From Bacillota bacterium (GTDB taxonomy: Bacteria; Bacillota_B; Desulfitobacteriia; Desulfitobacteriales; Desulfitobacteriaceae), in the NCBI GenBank assembly GCA_021779415.1, contig JAJYAS010000044.1:1-11420 (forward strand): 11,420 nucleotides of DNA, given 5' to 3'. The notes beneath the pieces are model-generated. The model was not told the DNA's origin. It saw only the letters and a list, made by a program, of their open reading frames with translations, and did not search any database. This document shows, one piece after another, positions 1 to 5,728 of this stretch (positions are counted from its first letter, which is position 1; every line of letters begins with the position of its first letter). The translations under genes were made by a program, and so were the position numbers.

Positions 1-221
1 GTGTTCAGTTCATACTTCAGCTCAAAACGCTTCATCTGTCCATGAATCTGGCTTTGACACTCAAAAATTTTCACACGGTTACCAGCAAGTTTTTCTTCCG
101 ATGTTCTGATAATCATCTCAACCTTAACCACATTTCCTTCATGCCGGAAGCGGATGGGACGAGGCGTTCCGGGAACATCAAACCAAGCTATCATTTCAAT
201 TGGACTCATAACTATCTTCAT
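1..221 (-). CDS. Conserved-looking protein of unknown function, 3' end beyond window
   Basis: An open frame starts with ATG at 221, one base after the stop of the upstream 53-residue gene, and stays open for 73 codons to the window edge, so its C-terminus is missing. It begins MKIVMSPIEMIAWFDVPGTP and continues with a basic, beta-rich stretch (residues about 22-73) that includes EEKLAGNR near residue 47. No strong ribosome site precedes it, so translation is probably coupled to the upstream gene; Met5 is an alternative start. The codon pattern and sensible amino-acid composition argue for a real gene. I recall similar SPIEMIAWFD-type proteins in Clostridia, possibly near Y-family polymerase genes, but cannot confirm this. 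The shared promoter carries a LexA-type box, so an SOS-linked role is inferred. No function is assigned. Confidence 0.7.
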   Translation of the reverse strand, partial: MKIVMSPIEMIAWFDVPGTPRPIRFRHEGNVVKVEMIIRTSEEKLAGNRVKIFECQSQIHGQMKRFELKYELN

Positions 222-222
222 A

Positions 223-384
223 TCAACCACACTTGGCCCAATCTCCTGTGATGCATTCGGTACAGCCTCCCATATGTATGAGTTTGTTCCGGCACACAGG
301 GCATTGGTCATGGGCTATTAACCAAGCTTCACAAGGCTCCATACAATACTCTTTTCGACCACATTCAGCGCAAACATCTCTCAT
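223..384 (-). CDS. Small cysteine-rich zinc-ribbon-like protein (53 aa)
   Basis: The protein has nine cysteines in 53 residues: CAEC at 5-8, C14, C18, CPVC at 28-31, CTEC at 41-44 and C52. Pairs of CxxC knuckles are typical of zinc ribbons, which bind nucleic acid or protein partners; metal binding is inferred. The frame is open further upstream, but the ATG at 384 is chosen because AGAGGTGA lies 7 bases before it and the promoter lies upstream at 439-467. The upstream extension would run into the promoter and is not protein-like. It is the first gene of a two-gene or longer unit, and the next gene starts one base after its stop. The promoter overlaps a LexA-type box, so induction by DNA damage is likely. 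I do not recognise a named family. Confidence 0.75.
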   Translation of the reverse strand: MRDVCAECGRKEYCMEPCEAWLIAHDQCPVCRNKLIHMGGCTECITGDWAKCG

Positions 385-423
385 TATAAATTCACCTCTT
401 AGTACATATATTCTATTAATTAT

Positions 424-437
424 CGAACTTGTGTTCT
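424..437 (-). promoter_or_regulatory. LexA/DinR-type SOS box
   Basis: The plus strand reads CGAACTTGTGTTCT, which has a perfect GAAC-N4-GTTC core. This fits the Gram-positive SOS box consensus (CGAAC-N4-GTTCG) with one change at the outer base. It begins two bases downstream of a near-consensus -10 on the minus strand, so bound LexA would cover the transcription start. This is the standard layout for a repressed SOS promoter. Confidence 0.75.
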
Positions 438-438
438 T

Positions 439-467
439 ATTATACCCATATCTTGTGCGAATATCAA
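439..467 (-). promoter_or_regulatory. Sigma-A-type promoter for the zinc-ribbon operon
   Basis: On the minus strand there is a -35 TTGATA (467-462), a 17-base spacer and a perfect -10 TATAAT (444-439). Transcription should start near 432, inside the SOS box. The leader to the ATG at 384 is about 48 bases and holds the AGAGGTGA ribosome site. Spacing and hexamers are near ideal, so this promoter should be strong when not repressed. Confidence 0.8.
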
Positions 468-494
468 TGAGAAAATTCACCCAATGTAAGTATA

Positions 495-526
495 TCAGCC
501 CTCTCCGACAAATCGGTGAGGACTGA
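495..526 (-). terminator. Long hairpin after the holin gene, possible terminator without T-run
   Basis: A 14-position stem (495-508 with 513-526) with a 4-base loop lies 47 bases after the holin stop. In minus-strand RNA it has 12 Watson-Crick pairs, one G-U and one A-A mismatch. In plus-strand RNA the G-U becomes C-A, so the fold is better as minus-strand RNA. No T-run follows on either strand. It may be a weak or Rho-assisted terminator, a 3' end stabiliser, or a barrier between the lysis genes and the SOS promoter downstream. Confidence 0.5.
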
Positions 527-572
527 ATAGCTATGAAATAGATCTGTTTCTTACGATCAACCCTTCAAGGTT

Positions 573-1034
573 CTATGCTTGTTGGACTACTTGTCCGTCT
601 GAGGGTGTCTCGGCTGTAGCCACCGGGACAACATTTACAGGCTTATCTTCCTTAGGGATGGACGTTGCGTCGACTGGTGAATTTGTTACAGGTTGAACCA
701 TATTAATAGGACTTTGAATTTGGATTCCGGCGAATAATTGGGTAGCTTTCGTTGTGATGTCCGCCAAGAATTTTACCGTGATGGTGGCGGCAATCGTAAA
801 GAACAAGGCCTCTAATTCAGCGTTCGTATTGGAAAACAAAGCTAATGCCAACAAGCCGCCGATGTAGGGAATTAGGCTTGTCTCCACAAATTGCGGCAGC
901 TTGCTTAGGCTGAAGTTTCCATTTCTCAGCGAGACTAAGACGCCAAAAACAAAGTCTGCTAAGACCAAACTGAGCACCGTTCCTAAAGTAGTTAAGACCT
1001 TCGGGTCTACAATTAAATTGAGAATCGTTTGCAT
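573..1034 (-). CDS. Holin-like phage membrane protein (153 aa)
   Basis: The likely role is to permeabilise the cytoplasmic membrane so that the endolysin can act. Three hydrophobic stretches are visible, at about residues 16-36, 53-68 and 74-93, separated by a short basic loop (RNGN, SLSK). After residue 100 there is a hydrophilic tail of about 50 residues rich in Pro, Val, Thr and Asp, longer than the short charged tail of most holins. The ATG at 1034 is supported by AAGGAGG 8 bases upstream. It lies directly downstream of the amidase endolysin, separated by 83 bases with a hairpin, and is the last gene of the lysis cassette. Assignment rests on topology and position, not on a family motif. 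A membrane protein of another kind remains possible. Confidence 0.65.
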   Translation of the reverse strand: MQTILNLIVDPKVLTTLGTVLSLVLADFVFGVLVSLRNGNFSLSKLPQFVETSLIPYIGGLLALALFSNTNAELEALFFTIAATITVKFLADITTKATQLFAGIQIQSPINMVQPVTNSPVDATSIPKEDKPVNVVPVATAETPSDGQVVQQA

Positions 1035-1050
1035 AATAATGCCTCCTTCA

Positions 1051-1085
1051 TAAAATTGAAGAAGCAGGCCATAATTACCTGCTTC
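1051..1085 (-). terminator. Hairpin between endolysin and holin genes
   Basis: A perfect 8-bp inverted repeat GAAGCAGG/CCTGCTTC (1061-1068 and 1078-1085) with a 9-base loop is followed on the minus strand by TTCAATTTTA. The ribosome site of the holin gene comes immediately after. It could terminate or attenuate transcription after the endolysin, or mark a processing site that changes the endolysin-to-holin ratio. Confidence 0.5.
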
Positions 1086-1117
1086 ATTTCTTGCCCTACA
1101 TAATAGGAAGATATTAT

Positions 1118-1888
1118 TTATCCCAGATACTTTGCCACCGCAGCAGCCGTAGCATATTTGTCATTACCACTCAACAACACTTCGTTCGGATGTCTGGTGG
1201 TTGGTCCACCCACAACAATTAACTGCTTGGCGCTCATCGCATCGGCAGGAACCGAATGATCCGCCTGACGCACAAATATAGCGCAATTTCCATTTTTAAC
1301 GGATACATCAGACCCGGCCCAGTAATCGTCCTTCGTAAATAATAAAACTGCGACGTTTAACACTCTATCTTCCTCCTCTATCAGGGTATATTGTGTGGTC
1401 ACATCAGCGACCAAATCCACCCATGTTTTCCCGTGACTCGCTAAATAATCGATTGGATCAGTGTGGTTTGTCTCATGCCACTTGGCGGAAACTTGAGCAT
1501 GGCTCATGAGAGTTGCCCCATCCACGACGCAAAGCTTCCTATTATATAGCAACTTTGCCAGCAACCAAGTATACATGGCATAAGCCTTAGTGAACTTGAT
1601 TGGATCAGTTGTCTGGCATAACTCTACTTGGACATATCCCAGATGGTTTGCAGTATGAGCTGCTCCATAGCACAGGTAGTTCGTATCAGCTACTTGTTCA
1701 ATCTTCTGATCGTCCACAAAAAAATGAACGAATGCATTTTGCCAAGTGGTTGATTCATAATTACGCTCTCCATCGGTGGAGTCACTGTAATTCGCGGTGG
1801 CGTGAGCCACTACGCCAACATAATGTCCGTCGTCGTAAGGCTCCTTTGGCAGGCCGGGGATAAAGTTTTGTTCTATTGTGTAGCTCAT
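1118..1888 (-). CDS. N-acetylmuramoyl-L-alanine amidase endolysin (256 aa)
   Basis: This endolysin probably cleaves the amide bond between N-acetylmuramic acid and L-alanine in peptidoglycan at lysis. The N-terminal about 150 residues look like an Amidase_2/PGRP zinc amidase: VAHATAN with H29, FVHFF with H55, VELC with E90, and WHETNHTDP with H143 and D145 as candidate zinc-site or catalytic residues. The C-terminal part (about 178-256) has IVVGGP and LLSGNDKYATAAAVAKYL, which resemble a single degenerate CWB2 (cell-wall-binding repeat 2) unit. The frame is open 29 codons further, but the ATG at 1888 is chosen because GAGGAGGGAC lies just before it; the longer form would overlap the upstream xhlA-like gene. 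There is no signal peptide, consistent with export through a holin. It follows the XhlA-like gene by 11 bases. Confidence 0.85.
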   Translation of the reverse strand: MSYTIEQNFIPGLPKEPYDDGHYVGVVAHATANYSDSTDGERNYESTTWQNAFVHFFVDDQKIEQVADTNYLCYGAAHTANHLGYVQVELCQTTDPIKFTKAYAMYTWLLAKLLYNRKLCVVDGATLMSHAQVSAKWHETNHTDPIDYLASHGKTWVDLVADVTTQYTLIEEEDRVLNVAVLLFTKDDYWAGSDVSVKNGNCAIFVRQADHSVPADAMSAKQLIVVGGPTTRHPNEVLLSGNDKYATAAAVAKYLG

Positions 1889-1899
1889 AGGTCCCTCCT

Positions 1900-2145
1900 C
1901 TAATGTGTAACCAAATAAACGATTAAACCTGTGACGATCGTCATTAATCCTGAGATAGCCAGAGCCACTGCCCACGTTGGTCTACCACGGGCAGCTTGTA
2001 ACACCAGATCCAACTTCGCCTCAAGGCGGTCGAACTTTTTTCCAACATCAATCTCTAACGAATTTAGCCTTACCTCTGCCGCATCATTTTTGGTCTCTAA
2101 GACGGCCACTCGTGTTTTGAGATCGGCAACTTCTTGTTCACTCAT
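1900..2145 (-). CDS. XhlA-like phage membrane protein (81 aa)
   Basis: Residues 1-50 are a charged heptad-like region rich in Glu, Lys, Leu and Val (predicted coiled coil). They are followed by a basic RGRP and one C-terminal membrane helix at about 57-79. This order matches the hemolysin XhlA family, which works with holin and amidase in host lysis in phages such as PBSX. AAAGGGGAG lies 6 bases before the ATG. The start overlaps the stop of the upstream hydrolase gene as ATGA, so translation is coupled. The last codons overlap the ribosome site of the endolysin. Confidence 0.8.
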   Translation of the reverse strand: MSEQEVADLKTRVAVLETKNDAAEVRLNSLEIDVGKKFDRLEAKLDLVLQAARGRPTWAVALAISGLMTIVTGLIVYLVTH

Positions 2146-2621
2146 TCCTTGCTCCCCTTTCTCGTCAATAACTTCGAATTAGCCAAGTCTGCGGGTGCTA
2201 TATCCTCTTCATCGAGAATAGGGAGTAAATTTACTCCGATGGCGTGGTACACATCGAAAACTAACTGGGAGCACCACAATGAGTGTATGCTCCCAAACGG
2301 ATTATGCTTTAATCGAAACCAGACTTTCAGTAAGAACCCAAAGATGCCAGGGTAGTTATATCGCTTACCAGCACATCCTCTGGCGTACATTTCTATCCCC
2401 GTTTGCTGAATTGGGTTAAGCGGGGTTATGGTTTCAAAGATAGCGTAAGGGCCACGACCGTCAAGAGTGGCAATCCTTACCCCCTCCCACCATGCTTCGA
2501 CGATTTCAGTTTCATTGATTGCTATAGCTGCATGAGTGAACCGCGAGTTTTCATAGTGTTTGATCTCTTGGTCAATAAGGTCTTCGCCACCGAAGAATAG
2601 AAGGATATCACCTGTTTTCAT
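2142..2621 (-). CDS. Permuted papain-fold cysteine hydrolase (YiiX/NlpC-P60-like, 159 aa)
   Basis: The pattern GDILLF at 4-9, FTHAAIA with His30, VEAWWEGV with Glu42, and WCSQLVFD with Cys117 matches the circularly permuted NlpC/P60 fold (YiiX/YaeF, C92-type). In that fold the catalytic His precedes the Cys in the sequence. Such enzymes act on amide bonds of cell-wall peptides or on lipids. In a lysis cassette a peptidoglycan or envelope role is the best guess, but the substrate is unknown. ATG at 2621 is preferred because GGAAG lies about 5 bases upstream; a GTG two codons earlier, preceded by AAGGAG at 11 bases, is the alternative. It is the first gene after a terminator-like hairpin and overlaps the XhlA-like gene as ATGA. 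No signal peptide or membrane segment is evident. Confidence 0.75.
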   Translation of the reverse strand: MKTGDILLFFGGEDLIDQEIKHYENSRFTHAAIAINETEIVEAWWEGVRIATLDGRGPYAIFETITPLNPIQQTGIEMYARGCAGKRYNYPGIFGFLLKVWFRLKHNPFGSIHSLWCSQLVFDVYHAIGVNLLPILDEEDIAPADLANSKLLTRKGSKE

Positions 2622-2652
2622 AAGCACTTCCTTTTTATCTCCTTAAAATGGG

Positions 2653-2685
2653 CAAAATAATGACACCTCTTGTTTCAAGGTGTCA
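2653..2685 (-). terminator. Hairpin terminator or attenuator before the lysis cassette
   Basis: A perfect 8-bp inverted repeat TGACACCT/AGGTGTCA (2661-2668, 2678-2685) has a 9-base loop that can itself pair CTTG with CAAG. On the minus strand it is followed by TTATTTTGCC. It lies 142 bases after the second flavoprotein gene and just before the ribosome site of the hydrolase gene. I see no convincing promoter between it and that gene, so lysis genes need readthrough or antitermination. The stretch 2686-2827 holds no gene I can support. Confidence 0.65.
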
Positions 2686-2827
2686 AAGGCTTCGATTTTT
2701 GGGTCTTTAGCGAAGTTGGTTTGCCGCCATACTTTTGATGAAGTAGTAATCAATATCGGCAATTAGTAGAGCCTACCCCTAACTTTTAATTGCACGATCT
2801 TAGAATTATTGTGAAAAATCGCTTTGA

Positions 2828-3505
2828 TTAACCATTTCTATATGGTTGATCATGAATCCGACCTGAAACCCCATTCTTTTTTGCTAAATATCTAATTCCG
2901 AAAAACTTCAGAAAATTAAAATATAACCACTTTATTGGATAACTTTTGATTAAACGTATTGCTTTTTCAGGGATTTGTTCTCTATTACAAATGGCATTAG
3001 CTGAAATATCAAGTGAGTTAATTAGTTTTTTATTAAGTATTCCATACTTCTCCAAGGGTTGGCCATCTATACCCGCACCTCCGCCTAAAGGAAGACCCCC
3101 TAACCACTCAAAACCTGACTCGATAGCAAAGCGTCTACATATTTGAAGCGCTGTATAGTTTTGTTCTGCCTCCGGAAAACCACTATTAATAATTGCAATT
3201 AATTGTTGATATCTTTTTTCACGAGATTGTTTATGTTCCTTAATCAACTTTAGGGCCCGAATTGTAGTGCTTGGTAAACAGTCAATATAAAGCGGACTTG
3301 ATAAAATGACTAAATCTGTGTTATCTAGTACATCTAACAAAACACTTCTACTTTCATCTGATCTTATTAATTGACTCACATATCCTTTCTCTGTTTGCCA
3401 TCCTCGCTCTTCCAACTTTTTCAGAAGATAGCTACCCACTACATGTGATGTACTCTTTGATTCTCTGGGACTACCCACCAAAAGTAAAGCCTTTTGCTTA
3501 GACAT
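2828..3505 (-). CDS. NAD(P)H-dependent FMN reductase, flavodoxin-like fold (225 aa)
   Basis: This protein has the NADPH-dependent FMN reductase/flavodoxin fold. LLLVGSPRESKS at residues 7-18 is the strand plus FMN-phosphate loop, and DLVILSSPLYIDCLPS at about 65-80 is the typical flavin-ring loop. A glycine-rich LGGLPLGGGAG segment occurs near 135-145, and the C-terminus is basic and aromatic. The electron acceptor is unknown. The open frame begins with a TTG ten codons upstream, but ATG at 3505 is chosen because GGAGGTGA lies 8 bases before it. It overlaps the upstream flavoprotein gene by 8 bases, so the two are co-translated. Both genes are clearly more AT-rich than the tail genes, which suggests separate origin. 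No role in virion structure or lysis is evident. Confidence 0.8.
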   Translation of the reverse strand: MSKQKALLLVGSPRESKSTSHVVGSYLLKKLEERGWQTEKGYVSQLIRSDESRSVLLDVLDNTDLVILSSPLYIDCLPSTTIRALKLIKEHKQSREKRYQQLIAIINSGFPEAEQNYTALQICRRFAIESGFEWLGGLPLGGGAGIDGQPLEKYGILNKKLINSLDISANAICNREQIPEKAIRLIKSYPIKWLYFNFLKFFGIRYLAKKNGVSGRIHDQPYRNG

Positions 3506-4085
3506 TAATGTCCTCACCTCCAAAACTCTTATCAAGAATACTTTTTATGTGAATAGCTATATCCTCTTCTGATCCTTTACTACTAACTATTAAACTAGAA
3601 GGACTCTTACAATGAAAATTTATTGAATTTCTTTTAATTAGGTTTATAAAAATCTTAGCATTTTCGTCATTATCATCTTCAGATATACCGACTCCAATTA
3701 GTTTAAATCTATTAGCGTAACGCTGTGTATGATGAACCTCACCGTGTACCTTCACCAAATCTGGATTAAGATAAGGAATAATTCGATCAAGAGCTTTCTT
3801 AAGCTCAGCAGAGTAACCTCCGAAAACTATGGGAGAAATAAAGATAACAACATCACTATGAACTAGCATTCTTGTAATGTCGCGACCAATATCATTAATT
3901 ACACAAATACCAGGCGTTTTAAACCAGCAGCTAAAACAACCAAGACAACTGGCTACAACTTCTTTTCTTAGCTCCAATACTTTTACGTTGACTTCGTAAC
4001 TATTCAGTTTCGATATTATCAATTGACTTACATGGTTGGCTACATCATCATCTCTTTCGGCCCCGTTCAATATCAATATATTAAT
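3498..4085 (-). CDS. Flavodoxin-fold oxidoreductase with Cys cluster (195 aa), ATT start proposed
   Basis: The N-terminus NILILNGAERDDD is a beta strand plus an FMN loop variant of the usual NGSPR. CLGCFSCWFKTPGIC (Cys 47, 50, 53 and 61) followed by NDIGRDI, and VVIFISPIVFGGYSAELKKALDR, are hallmarks of the NADPH-dependent FMN reductase family that includes iron-sulfur flavoproteins. Whether it binds an Fe-S cluster is not shown. No ATG or GTG fits: an in-frame TGA stands at 4091-4089, and codons after it read GAT ATT AAT ATA TTG. AGGGGTGA ends 6 bases before the ATT at 4085, ideal spacing, whereas the TTG at 4076 is 15 bases away and would remove part of the first strand. It is the first gene of a two-gene flavoprotein operon. 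Confidence 0.75.
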   Translation of the reverse strand: MNILILNGAERDDDVANHVSQLIISKLNSYEVNVKVLELRKEVVASCLGCFSCWFKTPGICVINDIGRDITRMLVHSDVVIFISPIVFGGYSAELKKALDRIIPYLNPDLVKVHGEVHHTQRYANRFKLIGVGISEDDNDENAKIFINLIKRNSINFHCKSPSSLIVSSKGSEEDIAIHIKSILDKSFGGEDINV

Positions 4086-4227
4086 ATCTCATCACCCCTA
4101 TCTACTCAAAATTAAGATAATAGCATTTGTGATCATAGTAACTTTTAAAACAGAACAATTATGATTAAGTCTTAAATTATACGGCATAACATAACTTTAT
4201 CATCTTAACCATGTCGAATACGCAAAA

Positions 4228-4257
4228 ATAATATTGGGCTTATACCTTATTTCTCAA
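4228..4257 (-). promoter_or_regulatory. Candidate promoter of the flavoprotein operon
   Basis: On the minus strand TTGAGA (4257-4252), an 18-base spacer and TATTAT (4233-4228) each match the sigma-A hexamers in five of six positions. Transcription would start near 4221 and give a leader of about 135 bases. A perfect TATAAT at 4181-4176 nearer the gene lacks a matching -35, and a perfect TTGACA at 4292-4287 lacks a matching -10. Which one is used is uncertain. Confidence 0.45.
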
Positions 4258-4520
4258 GGGTTCAATTACCCACCTCACCCTTCCTATGTCAAATACAGTC
4301 TTGCGTCGATTTAAGTATTTTCATTTTCTGCTCATTCGGGCTGATTTAACGAATATAATCCTAAGTATCAAAATCTGTTTTTCTCCGGTTTTCACTCACA
4401 GTATTACTAGGGGTATTCGTCTAAATCATACGACGATCAAAAATTGCTCTCGTGGCGTCGAAATGTTACTGTTATTTGGTTCGCTAAACTCCCATTTACA
4501 GAAGGTCTAATGTTGAACAT

Positions 4521-4545
4521 AAAAACAACACACTCCCTTGGGTGT
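4521..4545 (-). terminator. Intrinsic terminator of the tail operon
   Basis: Directly after the stop of the last tail gene, the minus strand folds ACAC-CC with GG-A-GTGT (six pairs, one bulged A), followed by GTTGTTTTT. The hairpin and T-run fit a rho-independent terminator. It separates the tail genes from the flavoprotein pair. Confidence 0.6.
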
Positions 4546-5085
4546 TTACCAGTGTATGACGTTTACTTCATCGATGGTCGTTGCAGCACTCGTCTGTGCT
4601 AATCGGGCATGAAACGTGGTCTCTTGTGCCTGTTCAAAGGTTTCCATGTCCACGAGAAGTTGCTGTAATTGTGTTTGAGTTAGGTTAACGATAGTTCCGT
4701 CGGCGGTTGCAACGGGTTGACTCGCAGGAAGGACACCATTTGCCTTTCCAATGTATAATTTCATCCACTTGGTCTGGTCGATCGACGTGTAACCGTAGGT
4801 TAAAGAAGTTCCACTCGCTGTTGACGTAAAACCCACCGCGAGGGCTTGGTCGTAAGCATGGGTTAGCTCTGCGACTTTCGCTTGTTGAACGTCTTGAAGC
4901 GTTGGAACGGGAACGACAGGAGCAGTGAAAGTGTCGGTTGTCGGATCATAATCCCAACCCTCTTCGGGTTGTGGCACTAAATCTGTAATATCCTTTATAT
5001 CGATCTCGGGAGCAAACTTAGGCATCACGTCGGTGTCAAAAATCCACCATGCTTTTTCTTGATAAATTTGAGCAAACTTTTTCAT
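4546..5085 (-). CDS. Tail-end protein with DUF4376/XkdW-like features (179 aa)
   Basis: The N-terminal third (WWIFDTDVMPKFAPEIDIKDIT, then PEEGWDYDPTTDTF) resembles the short XkdW-like or tail-fibre-assembly-like proteins at the end of phage tail operons. The second half (from about residue 65) has the pattern of DUF4376: AKVAELTHAYDQALAVGFTS, TYGYTSIDQTKW, then a helical end with LTQTQLQQLLVDMETF. Its role is probably in tail fibre or baseplate assembly; the family has no known enzyme activity. GGAGGGAT lies 6 bases before the ATG. It is the last gene of the tail operon, 12 bases after the glycine-rich protein, with a terminator right after its stop. Confidence 0.65.
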   Translation of the reverse strand: MKKFAQIYQEKAWWIFDTDVMPKFAPEIDIKDITDLVPQPEEGWDYDPTTDTFTAPVVPVPTLQDVQQAKVAELTHAYDQALAVGFTSTASGTSLTYGYTSIDQTKWMKLYIGKANGVLPASQPVATADGTIVNLTQTQLQQLLVDMETFEQAQETTFHARLAQTSAATTIDEVNVIHW

Positions 5086-5097
5086 GGCTTATCCCTC

Positions 5098-5727
5098 CTA
5101 TTCCCACCACTCGACTAACATAAAACCGTCTCCACCTTTTCCGCCTGGATAGGAAGAATTACCGCCTGCTCCTCCTGATCCAATCGTTATCGAGTAGGAC
5201 GTGCTTGGGGTAACGGTAAGGGGTTGTTTATAGATATAGTCCCCTGCTCCACCTCCACCACCAGATTGTGTGCTGCCTCCAGATTGTCCCGAAGCTCCTG
5301 AACCCCCTGAGCCAGCCTTTCCTTGATACCCCGGTGTTGGATAAGCACCATTTTGTGCTGCATTTGGGGTAGAGAGTGTAAAACCACCTCCTCCACCACC
5401 TCCGTACTCAGGTTTCGGTGAGGAACCGTGTGACCCATCCGTACCACGGCCACCTAACCCAGCTCCGGCTCCACCAGCACAATTGCCATAGCCTTGTCCT
5501 CCGCTACCGCCAACTAGTGAAAGTAAACTGCCAAATGAAGTCGTCCCTCCCGTGCTCCCTGGATAATTCGTATAGGCATCGGCCCCACCGCCTCCACCGC
5601 CAGCACCACAACCTGTAACGTAAACTTCAGTACAAACAATAGGGGTCGTGAATGTGTAAGTTCCACTCGCTTTATACACAATCGACCGACGTATTTTGCT
5701 TGTAGAGGCCAATGATTGAAGTCCCAT
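5098..5727 (-). CDS. Glycine-rich tail fibre/adhesin-like protein (209 aa)
   Basis: After a short lead (residues 1-20) comes ASGTYTFTTPIVCTEVYVTGCGAGGGGGGA, the typical start of glycine-rich tail domains. About 150 residues with runs of three to seven Gly follow, mixed with Ser, Thr, Tyr and Asn. The end TPSTSYSITIGSGGAGG...GGDGFMLVEWWE is a common closing strand of this domain. Such domains can form polyglycine-II helix bundles that bind receptors, as in phage adhesins; receptor binding is inferred here. The frame is open 22 codons further upstream, but ATG at 5727 is chosen because GGAGGTG lies 8 bases upstream and the upstream gene ends one base before. Glycine runs make other frames open too, and I reject those. 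Confidence 0.75.
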   Translation of the reverse strand: MGLQSLASTSKIRRSIVYKASGTYTFTTPIVCTEVYVTGCGAGGGGGGADAYTNYPGSTGGTTSFGSLLSLVGGSGGQGYGNCAGGAGAGLGGRGTDGSHGSSPKPEYGGGGGGGFTLSTPNAAQNGAYPTPGYQGKAGSGGSGASGQSGGSTQSGGGGGAGDYIYKQPLTVTPSTSYSITIGSGGAGGNSSYPGGKGGDGFMLVEWWE

Positions 5728-5728
5728 C

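Larger units (their letters stand above)
4086..4545. other. AT-rich intergenic region between tail operon and flavoprotein pair
   Basis: These 460 bases hold no gene I can support. A 74-codon plus-strand frame at 4286-4510 lacks a convincing ribosome site and has no recognisable protein character. A 27-codon minus-strand frame beginning at ATG 4519 inside the T-run of the terminator is also unsupported. What I do see is the tail-operon terminator at the right end, a promoter candidate at 4228-4257, a TATAAT at 4181-4176 without a good -35, and a small inverted repeat TTAAG-T-CTTAA at 4165-4175 that could be an operator. Confidence 0.5.

Noticed and set aside
42..526. Plus-strand frames at 42-251 and 233-526
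   Set aside because: They lie opposite the zinc-ribbon and edge genes, whose ribosome site, promoter and cysteine pattern support the minus strand.
2686..2827. 36-codon minus-strand stretch ending in EVSLFCPF as a gene remnant
   Set aside because: It has no start or ribosome site after its upstream in-frame stop, overlaps the hairpin, and I cannot match it to a family.
2830..2847. Inverted repeat AACCAT/ATGGTT over the stop of the second flavoprotein gene as a terminator
   Set aside because: The stem is short and AT-rich, and the nearest T-run begins more than ten bases later; the hairpin at 2653-2685 is far better.
4287..4292. Perfect TTGACA on the minus strand as a -35
   Set aside because: No acceptable -10 lies 16 to 18 bases downstream.
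4286..4510. 74-codon plus-strand frame in the 460-base intergenic region
   Set aside because: No convincing ribosome site, composition not protein-like, and orientation opposite to all other genes.
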